A DNA stretch of 64,000 nucleotides from an endosymbiont of Galathealinum brachiosum. Its GTDB lineage: Bacteria; Pseudomonadota; Gammaproteobacteria; SZUA-229. Of this stretch, positions 36,768 through 44,616 are shown piece by piece. The notes under the pieces were generated by a model that worked only from the letters and a program-made list of their open reading frames with translations, did not search any database and was not told where the DNA came from. The position numbers and the translations under genes are program-made. The stretch covers positions 197,475 to 261,474 of the forward strand of contig QFXC01000007.1 of assembly GCA_003349885.1 (NCBI GenBank), written 5' to 3'. Each line of letters opens with the position of its first letter. Position 1 is the stretch's first letter.

Positions 36768-37346
36768 TTACTTTAATTTTTCACGTACAAGAGCTTCCAG
36801 CTCTTTATAAGGAACAGGCTTAGTTAACTGATGTACACTTTCTGGTAACCCTCCTTTTTCCTCAACCTCATCGCCTCTAAGACCAGTGATGACAATAATC
36901 AAACTATCCTGTAATTCCGGCATTACCTGTAGAGCCCTTACCATCTGAAACCCATCCATATTAGGCATTTTTAAATCAGTAATAATAATATCGGGAATGG
37001 TATTCCCTATTTTAACTAGTCCCTGGTAACCATCTCTGGCAGTAACTACCTGCGCATTAATGCCCCATGATTCAAACTGTTTAATATATAAACGAAGCTG
37101 TTGCTCATTATCCTCAACAATTACAACCGACAATTTGTGCTCTGGTGCACTCTTTCCCGCTGTAGCAGCCTTCTGTTCATTTAACATCTCTTCTACAGAT
37201 ATTCGAGCTATTCGCCTGTGCCCACCATCAGTTGTCCACGCACTTAAGGAACCATTGCTGGTCCATAACTGAATAGTGCTCACCGCTACACCCAACAACT
37301 CTGCAGCCTCTCGGCTGGTGTAATAATTTTTTTCTTTGCCTGACAT
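36768..37346 (-). CDS. Response regulator with N-terminal MerR/excisionase-type HTH
   Basis: 192 residues. Residues 7-55 are a helix-turn-helix of the MerR/excisionase class (TSREAAELLGVAVSTIQLW, then TDGGHRRI as the wing). A linker leads to a receiver (72-190) with D79, phospho-acceptor D124 in IITDLKMPNMDGF and K176. The order, DNA-binding domain first and receiver second, is the reverse of the common response regulators. It is the first gene of the operon and the only DNA-binding one, so it may autoregulate the operon. The 205-base gap to the divergent mannosyltransferase gene should hold both promoters. Confidence 0.9.
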   Translation of the reverse strand: MSGKEKNYYTSREAAELLGVAVSTIQLWTSNGSLSAWTTDGGHRRIARISVEEMLNEQKAATAGKSAPEHKLSVVIVEDNEQQLRLYIKQFESWGINAQVVTARDGYQGLVKIGNTIPDIIITDLKMPNMDGFQMVRALQVMPELQDSLIIVITGLRGDEVEEKGGLPESVHQLTKPVPYKELEALVREKLK

Positions 37347-37551
37347 AATTATCTCAGTATATACTCACAATATACAAGGTTATAGTACAAATCGTCATTT
37401 TTGTCAATTTCATCAGTTTCATCATTTGATGATATTCACAATTAACGGGATTACATCTATTAATCATCTGCAAAATATCACATGTATAATGACTAATTAT
37501 CAGCCCCAAACCAGATTTCAGGGTATTTACAGCACTTAATACAGGCAAATT

Positions 37552-38595
37552 GTGGACAAAAAAAAAGTAATCTGGCTACTCTCAGCCTACCGATCTGATA
37601 GTCATGCAGCCTGGGCAGACGGGTTAATAGCATCTTTTAGAAATTTTGACTGGTTTAAGCTCGAATTAAGCGGTCGTCATTTTCGTTGGAGAATTCGCGG
37701 CAACCCTTTATCCTGGATAGACAAGATACCGGCAGAACAACCTGATTTAATACTGGCTACATCAATGGTTGATCTAGCCACACTCAAAGGGCTTCACCCT
37801 CAGCTGGCTAATACCCCCTGCCTTTATTATTTTCACGAGAATCAGTTTGCTTACCCTATAAGCAAACAACAACATCAGTCTGTAGACCCGCAAATGGTAC
37901 AGTTATATGGTGCATTAGCCGCCAGTAAACTTCTGTTTAATTCAGCTTATAACCGTGATTCTTTTTTAAAAGGTGTCGATCAACTTTTAAAACGATTACC
38001 TGATGAAGTACCCGGTAATATTACCAGCCGACTAAGCATTAAAACTGAAGTTTTGCCGGTTGCAATAAAAAGAATTGAATCTCAGGGTGAAAAAAATCCA
38101 CAACTTATTTTATGGAACCACCGCTGGGAATACGATAAAGCTCCGCAGGTGTTCGCCGATGCACTGGTCAAATTAAAAAAGCTGAATATTGATTTTCAAC
38201 TCGCATTACTAGGTGTTCGAGCTGAAAAAAAACCATCTTATTTAATGCAGATAGAAAATGAGTTTAATGATCAGATTATTATTAACGAGAAAGTGTCAAA
38301 ACTAAATTACCAGAAATATCTACAACTATCTTCAATTGTTGTCAGTACCGCGATACATGAATTTCAGGGGTTATCGATGCTCGAAGCGGTTAGTGCAGGT
38401 GCCATACCGGCTGTACCGGATGATTTATGTTATCAGGAACAATATGCTGAAGAATTTCGTTACAAAGCGGGTGATAGCGATGCACTGGCTGAAAAAATAA
38501 TTCACTACTTTAACATCAGACCTGCAGCACCTGATATCTCTCAATATTATGATGAGGCACTTAAACAAAAGTGGAATGATACTCTTAGAGAATAA
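37552..38595 (+). CDS. tRNA-queuosine alpha-mannosyltransferase-type protein (DUF3524)
   Basis: 347 residues starting at GTG. The N-terminal half is the DUF3524 glycosyltransferase domain: WLLSAYRSDSHAAWADGL, LELSGRHFRWRIRGNPLSW, LYYFHENQFAYPI. The C-terminal half is a GT-B family-4-like lobe (LWNHRWEYDKAPQVF, FQGLSMLEAVSAGAIPAVP). The animal homologue GTDC1/QTMAN attaches mannose to queuosine in tRNA-Asp. The bacterial acceptor is presumed similar but I cannot confirm it. Transcribed alone, divergent from the signalling operon. The base stretch downstream (38596-38832) is visibly more GC-rich and carries no clear gene. Confidence 0.85.
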   Translation: MDKKKVIWLLSAYRSDSHAAWADGLIASFRNFDWFKLELSGRHFRWRIRGNPLSWIDKIPAEQPDLILATSMVDLATLKGLHPQLANTPCLYYFHENQFAYPISKQQHQSVDPQMVQLYGALAASKLLFNSAYNRDSFLKGVDQLLKRLPDEVPGNITSRLSIKTEVLPVAIKRIESQGEKNPQLILWNHRWEYDKAPQVFADALVKLKKLNIDFQLALLGVRAEKKPSYLMQIENEFNDQIIINEKVSKLNYQKYLQLSSIVVSTAIHEFQGLSMLEAVSAGAIPAVPDDLCYQEQYAEEFRYKAGDSDALAEKIIHYFNIRPAAPDISQYYDEALKQKWNDTLRE

Positions 38596-38832
38596 CTTTT
38601 CCCTGTTAAGCAGAGTAAATGTAAACGCTGCTGCGAAACATCCCCCCTCTGGAGAAAGGTCGCGTTTTTTTTTGCGCCCACCCCCTCTTAACCCATACCG
38701 CTATACACTGACAGTGCAGGCATCAGACTTCGTAAAGTTCTTGATGGCATTACAACAGGGGACGGAGCGCAAAAAGCAGCGGTCCATCCTCAGTCAAAGC
38801 AGGCGTATATGTGTGTGCATTTATCTATTACA

Positions 38833-40650
38833 TCAAAGCGCAGCTTCTTCATCCTGCTGCATTTTCCACAAACTTGCATATAAACCATTTTTATCCAGTA
38901 ACTGCTGATGCGTTCCCTGCTCTTCTATTCTGCCTTGCTGCAAAACAATAATATTATTCGCATCGACAATAGTTGACAAGCGATGAGCGATAACTAAAGT
39001 CGTATGCTCTTCTGCCACCTTTTTTAATGATTTAAGAATAGTCTGTTCCGAATGCGAATCTAATGATGATGTTGCCTCATCAAATATCAAAATTCTCGGA
39101 TTTTTAAGAATAACTCTAGCAATAGCAATACGTTGTTTTTCACCACCGGAGAGCTTTAACCCACGTTCACCAACAATAGTGTCATAGCCATCTGGCAAAG
39201 ATTCTATGAACTCATCTATATTCGCAATTTTCGCGGCACTTCTCACTTCGCCCATTGTTGAGTCGGGGCGAGCATATTGAATATTGTGAAAAACACTTTC
39301 GTTAAATAACACGGTATCCTGTGGCACAATTCCTATATTCTTACGTAAACTAGCCTGGCTAACATCCTGTATATTCTGTCCATCTATCTGAATTTCACCC
39401 TGATTCGTATCATAAAAACGAAACAGTAATCGGGCCAGTGTTGATTTACCCGCACCGGACGGACCTACCACGGCAACTTTGTGCCCACTGGGTATATCAA
39501 AACTCACATCATGCAATATCTGTCTTTCTTTATTGTATGAAAAATTAATATTGTTAAATGTTATATTTGCCTGATCAACAAGTAGATCTTTTGAATCATC
39601 TGCATCCTGAATTTGTGGCCTGTTATCAAGCAATTTAAACATCAAATCCATATCAGCAAGTGAATGTTTCATCGAGCGATAAATTATGCCGAGAAAACCT
39701 AATGGTATAAATAACTGCAACATCATGGCGTTTACCAGCACCAGATCACCGATTGTCATTTCTCCAGCGACAACGCCCTTAGCTGCAAACACCATAACCA
39801 GCGTGACACCAACAGCAATAATTGAACCCTGACCAAAATTTAAAAGCGCCATCGAACTGGTACTTTTAACAGCAGATTCTTCCCATTTTTCTAATGTATC
39901 GTTATAACGATTTACTTCGTATTCTTCATTATTGAAATACTTAACCGTTTCATAATTTATCAAACCGTCTATTGCCCGTGAATTAGCTTCTGAATCATGA
40001 GCATTCATTTCATGACGAAAATGCATACGCCACTCAGTTAGCGCCATTGTATAAGCAAGGTATATAACCACCGTACCAAATGTAATTAACGCAAATTCAG
40101 CATCATATTGACTAAATAAAATAACGGCAACCAGTACAAACTCGGCAAGAGTCGGAATAATATTAAAGGTCAGGTAATTTAAAATTGAAGACAGGCTACG
40201 AGCACCCCGATCGAGGTCACGGGAAATACCACCTGTTTTACGCTCCAGATGAAAACTAAGCGACAGATCATATAAATGTGTTACTACTTTTTTTGAAATA
40301 TCTCTCATTGCCCGATATCTCACCCGGGCGAAAATAGCATCCCGCAGTTCATTGAATAACACATTCATTAAACGTAAGGCACCATAACCAAGTAACAAAA
40401 TAAGAGGCAGTTCTATGGGGAGTTGTTGAGGGATAGAGCTAATGCTGCTCACAGATACATTCAAAGCATCAACTATATCTTTTAATACAAGCGGAATACT
40501 GACTGTTGCTACTTTGGCTAACATCAACGAAACAAGCGCTACAAGCACTCTTCCCTTATAGCTCCATAAGAAGGGTAACATCCGTTTAAGGTTAATAAGG
40601 TCAGTACGCTCAGTATGAGGCGCCTCGGTTGCACGATGAATTGTATGCAT
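38833..40650 (-). CDS. Atm1-type ABC exporter (fused permease and ATPase)
   Basis: 605 residues: a six-helix ABC-B type membrane domain (about 30-330) then an ATPase (about 350-600). Walker A is GPSGAGKST (near residue 396), the signature LSGGEKQRIAIARV and Walker B ILIFDEATSSLD. The segment HLERKTGGISRDLDRGARS is characteristic of Atm1/HMT1-like half transporters, which act as homodimers exporting glutathione-related or sulfur-containing compounds. It stands alone. No regulator is adjacent. Confidence 0.9.
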   Translation of the reverse strand: MHTIHRATEAPHTERTDLINLKRMLPFLWSYKGRVLVALVSLMLAKVATVSIPLVLKDIVDALNVSVSSISSIPQQLPIELPLILLLGYGALRLMNVLFNELRDAIFARVRYRAMRDISKKVVTHLYDLSLSFHLERKTGGISRDLDRGARSLSSILNYLTFNIIPTLAEFVLVAVILFSQYDAEFALITFGTVVIYLAYTMALTEWRMHFRHEMNAHDSEANSRAIDGLINYETVKYFNNEEYEVNRYNDTLEKWEESAVKSTSSMALLNFGQGSIIAVGVTLVMVFAAKGVVAGEMTIGDLVLVNAMMLQLFIPLGFLGIIYRSMKHSLADMDLMFKLLDNRPQIQDADDSKDLLVDQANITFNNINFSYNKERQILHDVSFDIPSGHKVAVVGPSGAGKSTLARLLFRFYDTNQGEIQIDGQNIQDVSQASLRKNIGIVPQDTVLFNESVFHNIQYARPDSTMGEVRSAAKIANIDEFIESLPDGYDTIVGERGLKLSGGEKQRIAIARVILKNPRILIFDEATSSLDSHSEQTILKSLKKVAEEHTTLVIAHRLSTIVDANNIIVLQQGRIEEQGTHQQLLDKNGLYASLWKMQQDEEAAL

Positions 40651-40904
40651 ATAATTTAGGGGGAATCTTGAAGGTTAGAATAATTGGATCACATTATACT
40701 TAAAGGACATAACTAATAACAGATTCTCTTCGCAGCCAATGGGCTAATATACCTAATATCAAAGGGATTAAGCACGTACATTACCCAGCTGAACAGACCC
40801 ATTATGGTTATATTCTGCTATATTCAATATAGAATAAAAATTTTTGGGTTTAATTAGTAATCCGGGCCTGCACAGCAGGTTATTTAATAAGGGCACATCT
40901 ATTA

Positions 40905-42140
40905 ATGTCAATAAAAGAAATAAAAGTCAGAATTGGCGATCTTGAGCCAGGCATGTACGTAGCCCACCTTGACAGACCATGGACTGAAACCCCGTACCAG
41001 TTACAGGGTTTTATTATAAATTCACTTGATGATGTAGATGAATTATTCAAATATTGTAAATACGTGTTTGTTGATGTCGAATTAAGCGTTGCCGCTGATA
41101 CGGTTGAAAAATTAAAACACCCGAAAGACTTATCAGATGATGAGAGAAAAGAATCTCTCATCAATATGAAACCCAAACATTATGAGGAAAAAACAGATTT
41201 AAATGATGAGCTGGAAACCGCTCGTGAAAGCCATAACATGTTATCAAATGTTGCTGAAAACATTATGGTTGATATCACCAACAACAAAAGTCTGGATCTA
41301 CCCGCTCTAAAAAAAGCCATTACCCCAATGGTTGATAGTGTTATTCGTAACCCTGATGCTTTTTCCTGGTTAACTCGAATGAAATATAAAAATAACTACA
41401 TTTATAACCATTCAGTTAGCTGTTCTGTCTGGGCAGTTGCATTTGGCCGTCATCTGGGTATGCCAAAAAAAGATCTGCAATCTCTGGCTATAGGCGCCCT
41501 ACTATTTGATGTAGGCAAAATGAAACTACCTGATAAATTAATCAACAATACCAAACGATTTAATCAGTATGAGTTCAAGTTAGTAAAATTACATGTTAAA
41601 CACAGTGCAGATATCATAAGCACTATAAATGACATCAATAAAGATATTATTGAAATGGTAAATACTCACCATGAGCGGCACAATGGCAGTGGTTACCCTA
41701 ATGGCCTAAGTGGAAACAAGATACCTATATTTGGTAAAATAGCAGGCATTGTGGATTGTTATGATGCCATTATATCAGAGCGCCCATTTGCTTCTGCCAT
41801 GTCACCACACGATGCAATTAAAAAATTCTATGAATGGCGCGACATTGATTTTCAGGCTGAGTTAATTGAACAGTTTATACAGGTTGTTGGAATTTACCCT
41901 GTCGGAACCATTGTTGAATTAAGCAACGGCACAGTGGGCGTGATTATTGCTCAACACAGAGTATGGCGTCTCAGACCTAAAATAATGTTATTGCTGGATG
42001 AAAACAAAGATTATTACAATCATTTTGATACTATTGATCTATACACTAAAGAAAACGATGATGATGGTAACACACTGGAAATTGTAAAAAGCATTGAACC
42101 GGGAATGTACGGCATAGACCCGGAACAGTTTTATCTTTAG
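40905..42140 (+). CDS. DUF3391 HD-GYP domain protein with altered HD motif
   Basis: 411 residues: DUF3391 (about 4-135) followed by an HD-GYP domain (about 145-330) and a C-terminal extension (about 335-411, GTIVELSNGTVGVIIAQ). The GYP signature is intact (HHERHNGSGYPNG, 255-267) and the first ligand His is present (YNHS, H169). The eponymous HD pair reads FD (F201-D202 in LLFDVGKMKLPD), so one metal ligand is missing. It may have reduced or no c-di-GMP hydrolase activity. The GGDEF-EAL gene starts 14 bases downstream, suggesting a functional pair. Confidence 0.92.
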   Translation: MSIKEIKVRIGDLEPGMYVAHLDRPWTETPYQLQGFIINSLDDVDELFKYCKYVFVDVELSVAADTVEKLKHPKDLSDDERKESLINMKPKHYEEKTDLNDELETARESHNMLSNVAENIMVDITNNKSLDLPALKKAITPMVDSVIRNPDAFSWLTRMKYKNNYIYNHSVSCSVWAVAFGRHLGMPKKDLQSLAIGALLFDVGKMKLPDKLINNTKRFNQYEFKLVKLHVKHSADIISTINDINKDIIEMVNTHHERHNGSGYPNGLSGNKIPIFGKIAGIVDCYDAIISERPFASAMSPHDAIKKFYEWRDIDFQAELIEQFIQVVGIYPVGTIVELSNGTVGVIIAQHRVWRLRPKIMLLLDENKDYYNHFDTIDLYTKENDDDGNTLEIVKSIEPGMYGIDPEQFYL

Positions 42141-42154
42141 GAACACACCTTTGT

Positions 42155-43432
42155 ATGAATGACACACCCGCATATGTTGCCGACAGAAATTCCCTGTTAA
42201 AAGATCTTGAGCATTTTATTAATGATCACCTGTCTGAAGGCAAAAAACTTGCCATCCTGCTTATTAATATTAATCACTTCAGACAGATTAATGTTATCTA
42301 CGGTTACCAGTCTGCAGATATCCTACTTGAAGAATTTGTACACCGATTAAAAAAACTTTCTCGTGAACAGGATTATATAGCGCGTGTCGGTAACTCTGAA
42401 TTTATAATGGTATTGCCTGAAATTCTAAATGAAGGGCATGTCACATTAGCCGCGAATAAATTACTTAGTTGCCTTAACACTCCTTTTAGCTTTGGTGATA
42501 GCAACCACAAAGTCATTGCTGATATGGGAATAGCCCTGTTCCCTGATCATGCAATTGATATTCAGGGGTTAATTCAAAAAGCTGAACTTGCACTATTAGA
42601 CGCTAGAAGTAGCGCTAAGTCATATTCAATTTATAAGAAAAAATCACAACAGGTAGATTTTTATAACTGGGATATAGAAGATGAACTTCGCAACGCTCAG
42701 GAACGTGACGAATTCGAACTTTTTTTCCAGCCACAGGTAAACCTGCAAACAGGCAAGCTATTTGGTGCAGAAGCATTAATTCGCTGGAACAATCGCGAAA
42801 AAGGCAGGATAAGACCAGACCTGTTTATTCCCATCGCTGAAGAAAGCGGACAAATTCATAGCATAACCTGGTGGACAATTAATGCTGCCCTTCGATTAAT
42901 AAAAGACTGGCCAGAAACACTTCCACCCCTGCAGGTCTCGGTTAATCTATCCGCAAAAGTTTTAAGTGACCCTGAACTGGTTCATTCTGTAAGAAGTGCT
43001 CTGAGTATCTGGGGAGCCAAACCAGAGCAGTTAACACTTGAAGTAACAGAAAGTGCATTGATGGAAGACATGGATACCAGTTTTATCACACTCGATGAGC
43101 TAAGATCATTCGGCTTGAATATATCAATAGATGATTTTGGTACAGGTTATTCATCAATGGCCTATTTTAAATACATCCCCGCAAATGAACTAAAAATTGA
43201 TCAGTCATTTATACGTTATATGCTAGACAATGAAATGGATCAGCATATTGTAAAAACTGTAATTGAAATGGCACATGGTTTTGATATTAAAGTTGTCGCT
43301 GAAGGCATCGAAAATGAAGAAACTTACAACTCATTAAAAGAATTAGGTTGTGATATTGCCCAGGGATATTTTCTGGCAAAACCAATGCCACAGGATGAGT
43401 TTATTCAATGGCTGAAAAATTATCAGTCATAA
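42155..43432 (+). CDS. GGDEF-EAL protein, probable c-di-GMP phosphodiesterase
   Basis: 425 residues. A degenerate GGDEF domain (about 10-165) has GNSEF at 79-83 in place of GGDEF, so it should not be a cyclase but may bind GTP. The EAL domain (about 178-420) has the catalytic set: EALIRW (206-211), EVTES, DDFGTGYSS (326 on) and AEGIENEE. It should hydrolyse c-di-GMP to pGpG. There is no membrane or sensor segment. Its position behind the HD-GYP protein implies shared expression. Confidence 0.93.
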   Translation: MNDTPAYVADRNSLLKDLEHFINDHLSEGKKLAILLININHFRQINVIYGYQSADILLEEFVHRLKKLSREQDYIARVGNSEFIMVLPEILNEGHVTLAANKLLSCLNTPFSFGDSNHKVIADMGIALFPDHAIDIQGLIQKAELALLDARSSAKSYSIYKKKSQQVDFYNWDIEDELRNAQERDEFELFFQPQVNLQTGKLFGAEALIRWNNREKGRIRPDLFIPIAEESGQIHSITWWTINAALRLIKDWPETLPPLQVSVNLSAKVLSDPELVHSVRSALSIWGAKPEQLTLEVTESALMEDMDTSFITLDELRSFGLNISIDDFGTGYSSMAYFKYIPANELKIDQSFIRYMLDNEMDQHIVKTVIEMAHGFDIKVVAEGIENEETYNSLKELGCDIAQGYFLAKPMPQDEFIQWLKNYQS

Positions 43433-43438
43433 ATAGCA

Positions 43439-43462
43439 AATTTTTACTCATGAGTAAAAATT
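43439..43462. promoter_or_regulatory. Perfect 24-base palindrome before the RND efflux operon
   Basis: AATTTTTACTCATGAGTAAAAATT is self-complementary with no spacer. It starts 7 bases after the EAL stop and lies about 100 bases before the efflux operon. It could be an operator for a dimeric regulator. With no loop it would make a poor terminator hairpin, although the A/T flanks resemble one. Confidence 0.5.
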
Positions 43463-43560
43463 GACAGCTGAAATTAAGTTATTTTTTATCGATTATGAGC
43501 TCTTTTACTACCAGCCTCAGATGATATAATCAACATACATTGCTCTCTAAAGGTATTCCC

Positions 43561-44616
43561 TTGATTTCTCACTCGTTTATATCAATTACTCGAACATTGT
43601 GGTTAACCTGCTTTTGTTTTACATTAATAGCCTGCAGCGATTCTTCTTCGCAAAGACCTTCACGCAAAGCCCCGGTACACCTGATAGAAACAGTATCTGC
43701 CAGTATTCAGACTATTGCAGTTAAACAAACCATTACAGGCACTCTACAGGCTATACGTAAAGTACGAATTATAAATCAGGTGCCGGGTTTATTAACGGCT
43801 TTACCTGCTTATCCTGGTGATATCATTAAAAAGGGCCAGTTATTAGTTCAACTGGAAGATAGTTTACTCAAAGCTGAAGTTGAGAAAGCGGAAGCAACAC
43901 TCAATCAGGCAAAAGTTGATTATCGTCGCCTTAAAGATCTGGCTCCACGTAAACTGGCATCAGAAAGTGAAGTCGCTCAGGCACAAACGCTGAATGATAT
44001 TGCTGTTGCCAATTTACGCTTAAAACAGACAGAATTATCACATAGCCGAATCAAAGCTCCATTATCAGGCATTATCTCAGAACGTTTAGTTGAACCAGGT
44101 GATGTTATTCCTTTACATAACCACTTGCTCACACTGATTGATACATCCAGCCTGAAAGCAGAAATCAATTTAAGCGAATTACTTCTACCGTTAATAGAGG
44201 TTGGCAATCAGGTTGATATAACAATTGACGCTTTAGGTGAACAGTCATTTAACGGAAAAATAAAACGTATCCACCCCATAATTAACAAAGACACTCGCAG
44301 GGGTACAGTAGAAGTTATTTTAAACCCTGTACCCGATGGTGCAATTGCAGGTCAGTTCTGTCGTGTTAGCATTCACACGATGAGCAGATCCCGCCTGATG
44401 ATTCCATATACTGCTGTAAGACATGATAAACAGGGAGCTTATGTTTATGCTTTTACCCAGAACAGGGCTAAACGCATTAATATTACAACAGGTATACAGC
44501 AGGACGAATCAATTGAGGTGCTTGATGGCCTTATCGATAAACAACAAATTATCAGTAAAGGTTTTTTTGGACTGAAAGATGACATGAGTGTAAAAATCAT
44601 CTCTAATAAATCATGA
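43561..44616 (+). CDS. RND efflux periplasmic adaptor (membrane fusion lipoprotein)
   Basis: 351 residues from the TTG at 43561, chosen because AAAGG lies seven bases upstream; another in-frame TTG is at 43540. A lipoprotein signal ends at LIAC. The body has the HlyD/AcrA layout: a barrel-sandwich segment (GTLQAIRKVRIINQVPGLL), a helical hairpin, a second lipoyl half (IKAPLSGIISERLVEPGDVI) and a beta-barrel. It links the inner-membrane pump to an outer-membrane channel. It overlaps the pump gene as ATGA. No TolC-like gene is in the window. Confidence 0.9.
   Translation: MISHSFISITRTLWLTCFCFTLIACSDSSSQRPSRKAPVHLIETVSASIQTIAVKQTITGTLQAIRKVRIINQVPGLLTALPAYPGDIIKKGQLLVQLEDSLLKAEVEKAEATLNQAKVDYRRLKDLAPRKLASESEVAQAQTLNDIAVANLRLKQTELSHSRIKAPLSGIISERLVEPGDVIPLHNHLLTLIDTSSLKAEINLSELLLPLIEVGNQVDITIDALGEQSFNGKIKRIHPIINKDTRRGTVEVILNPVPDGAIAGQFCRVSIHTMSRSRLMIPYTAVRHDKQGAYVYAFTQNRAKRINITTGIQQDESIEVLDGLIDKQQIISKGFFGLKDDMSVKIISNKS

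Noticed and set aside
38549-38908. Plus-strand open frame of 119 codons over the mannosyltransferase end and the ABC exporter end
   Set aside because: It overlaps two well-supported genes, has no recognisable family and its peptide is low-complexity and unbalanced in composition.
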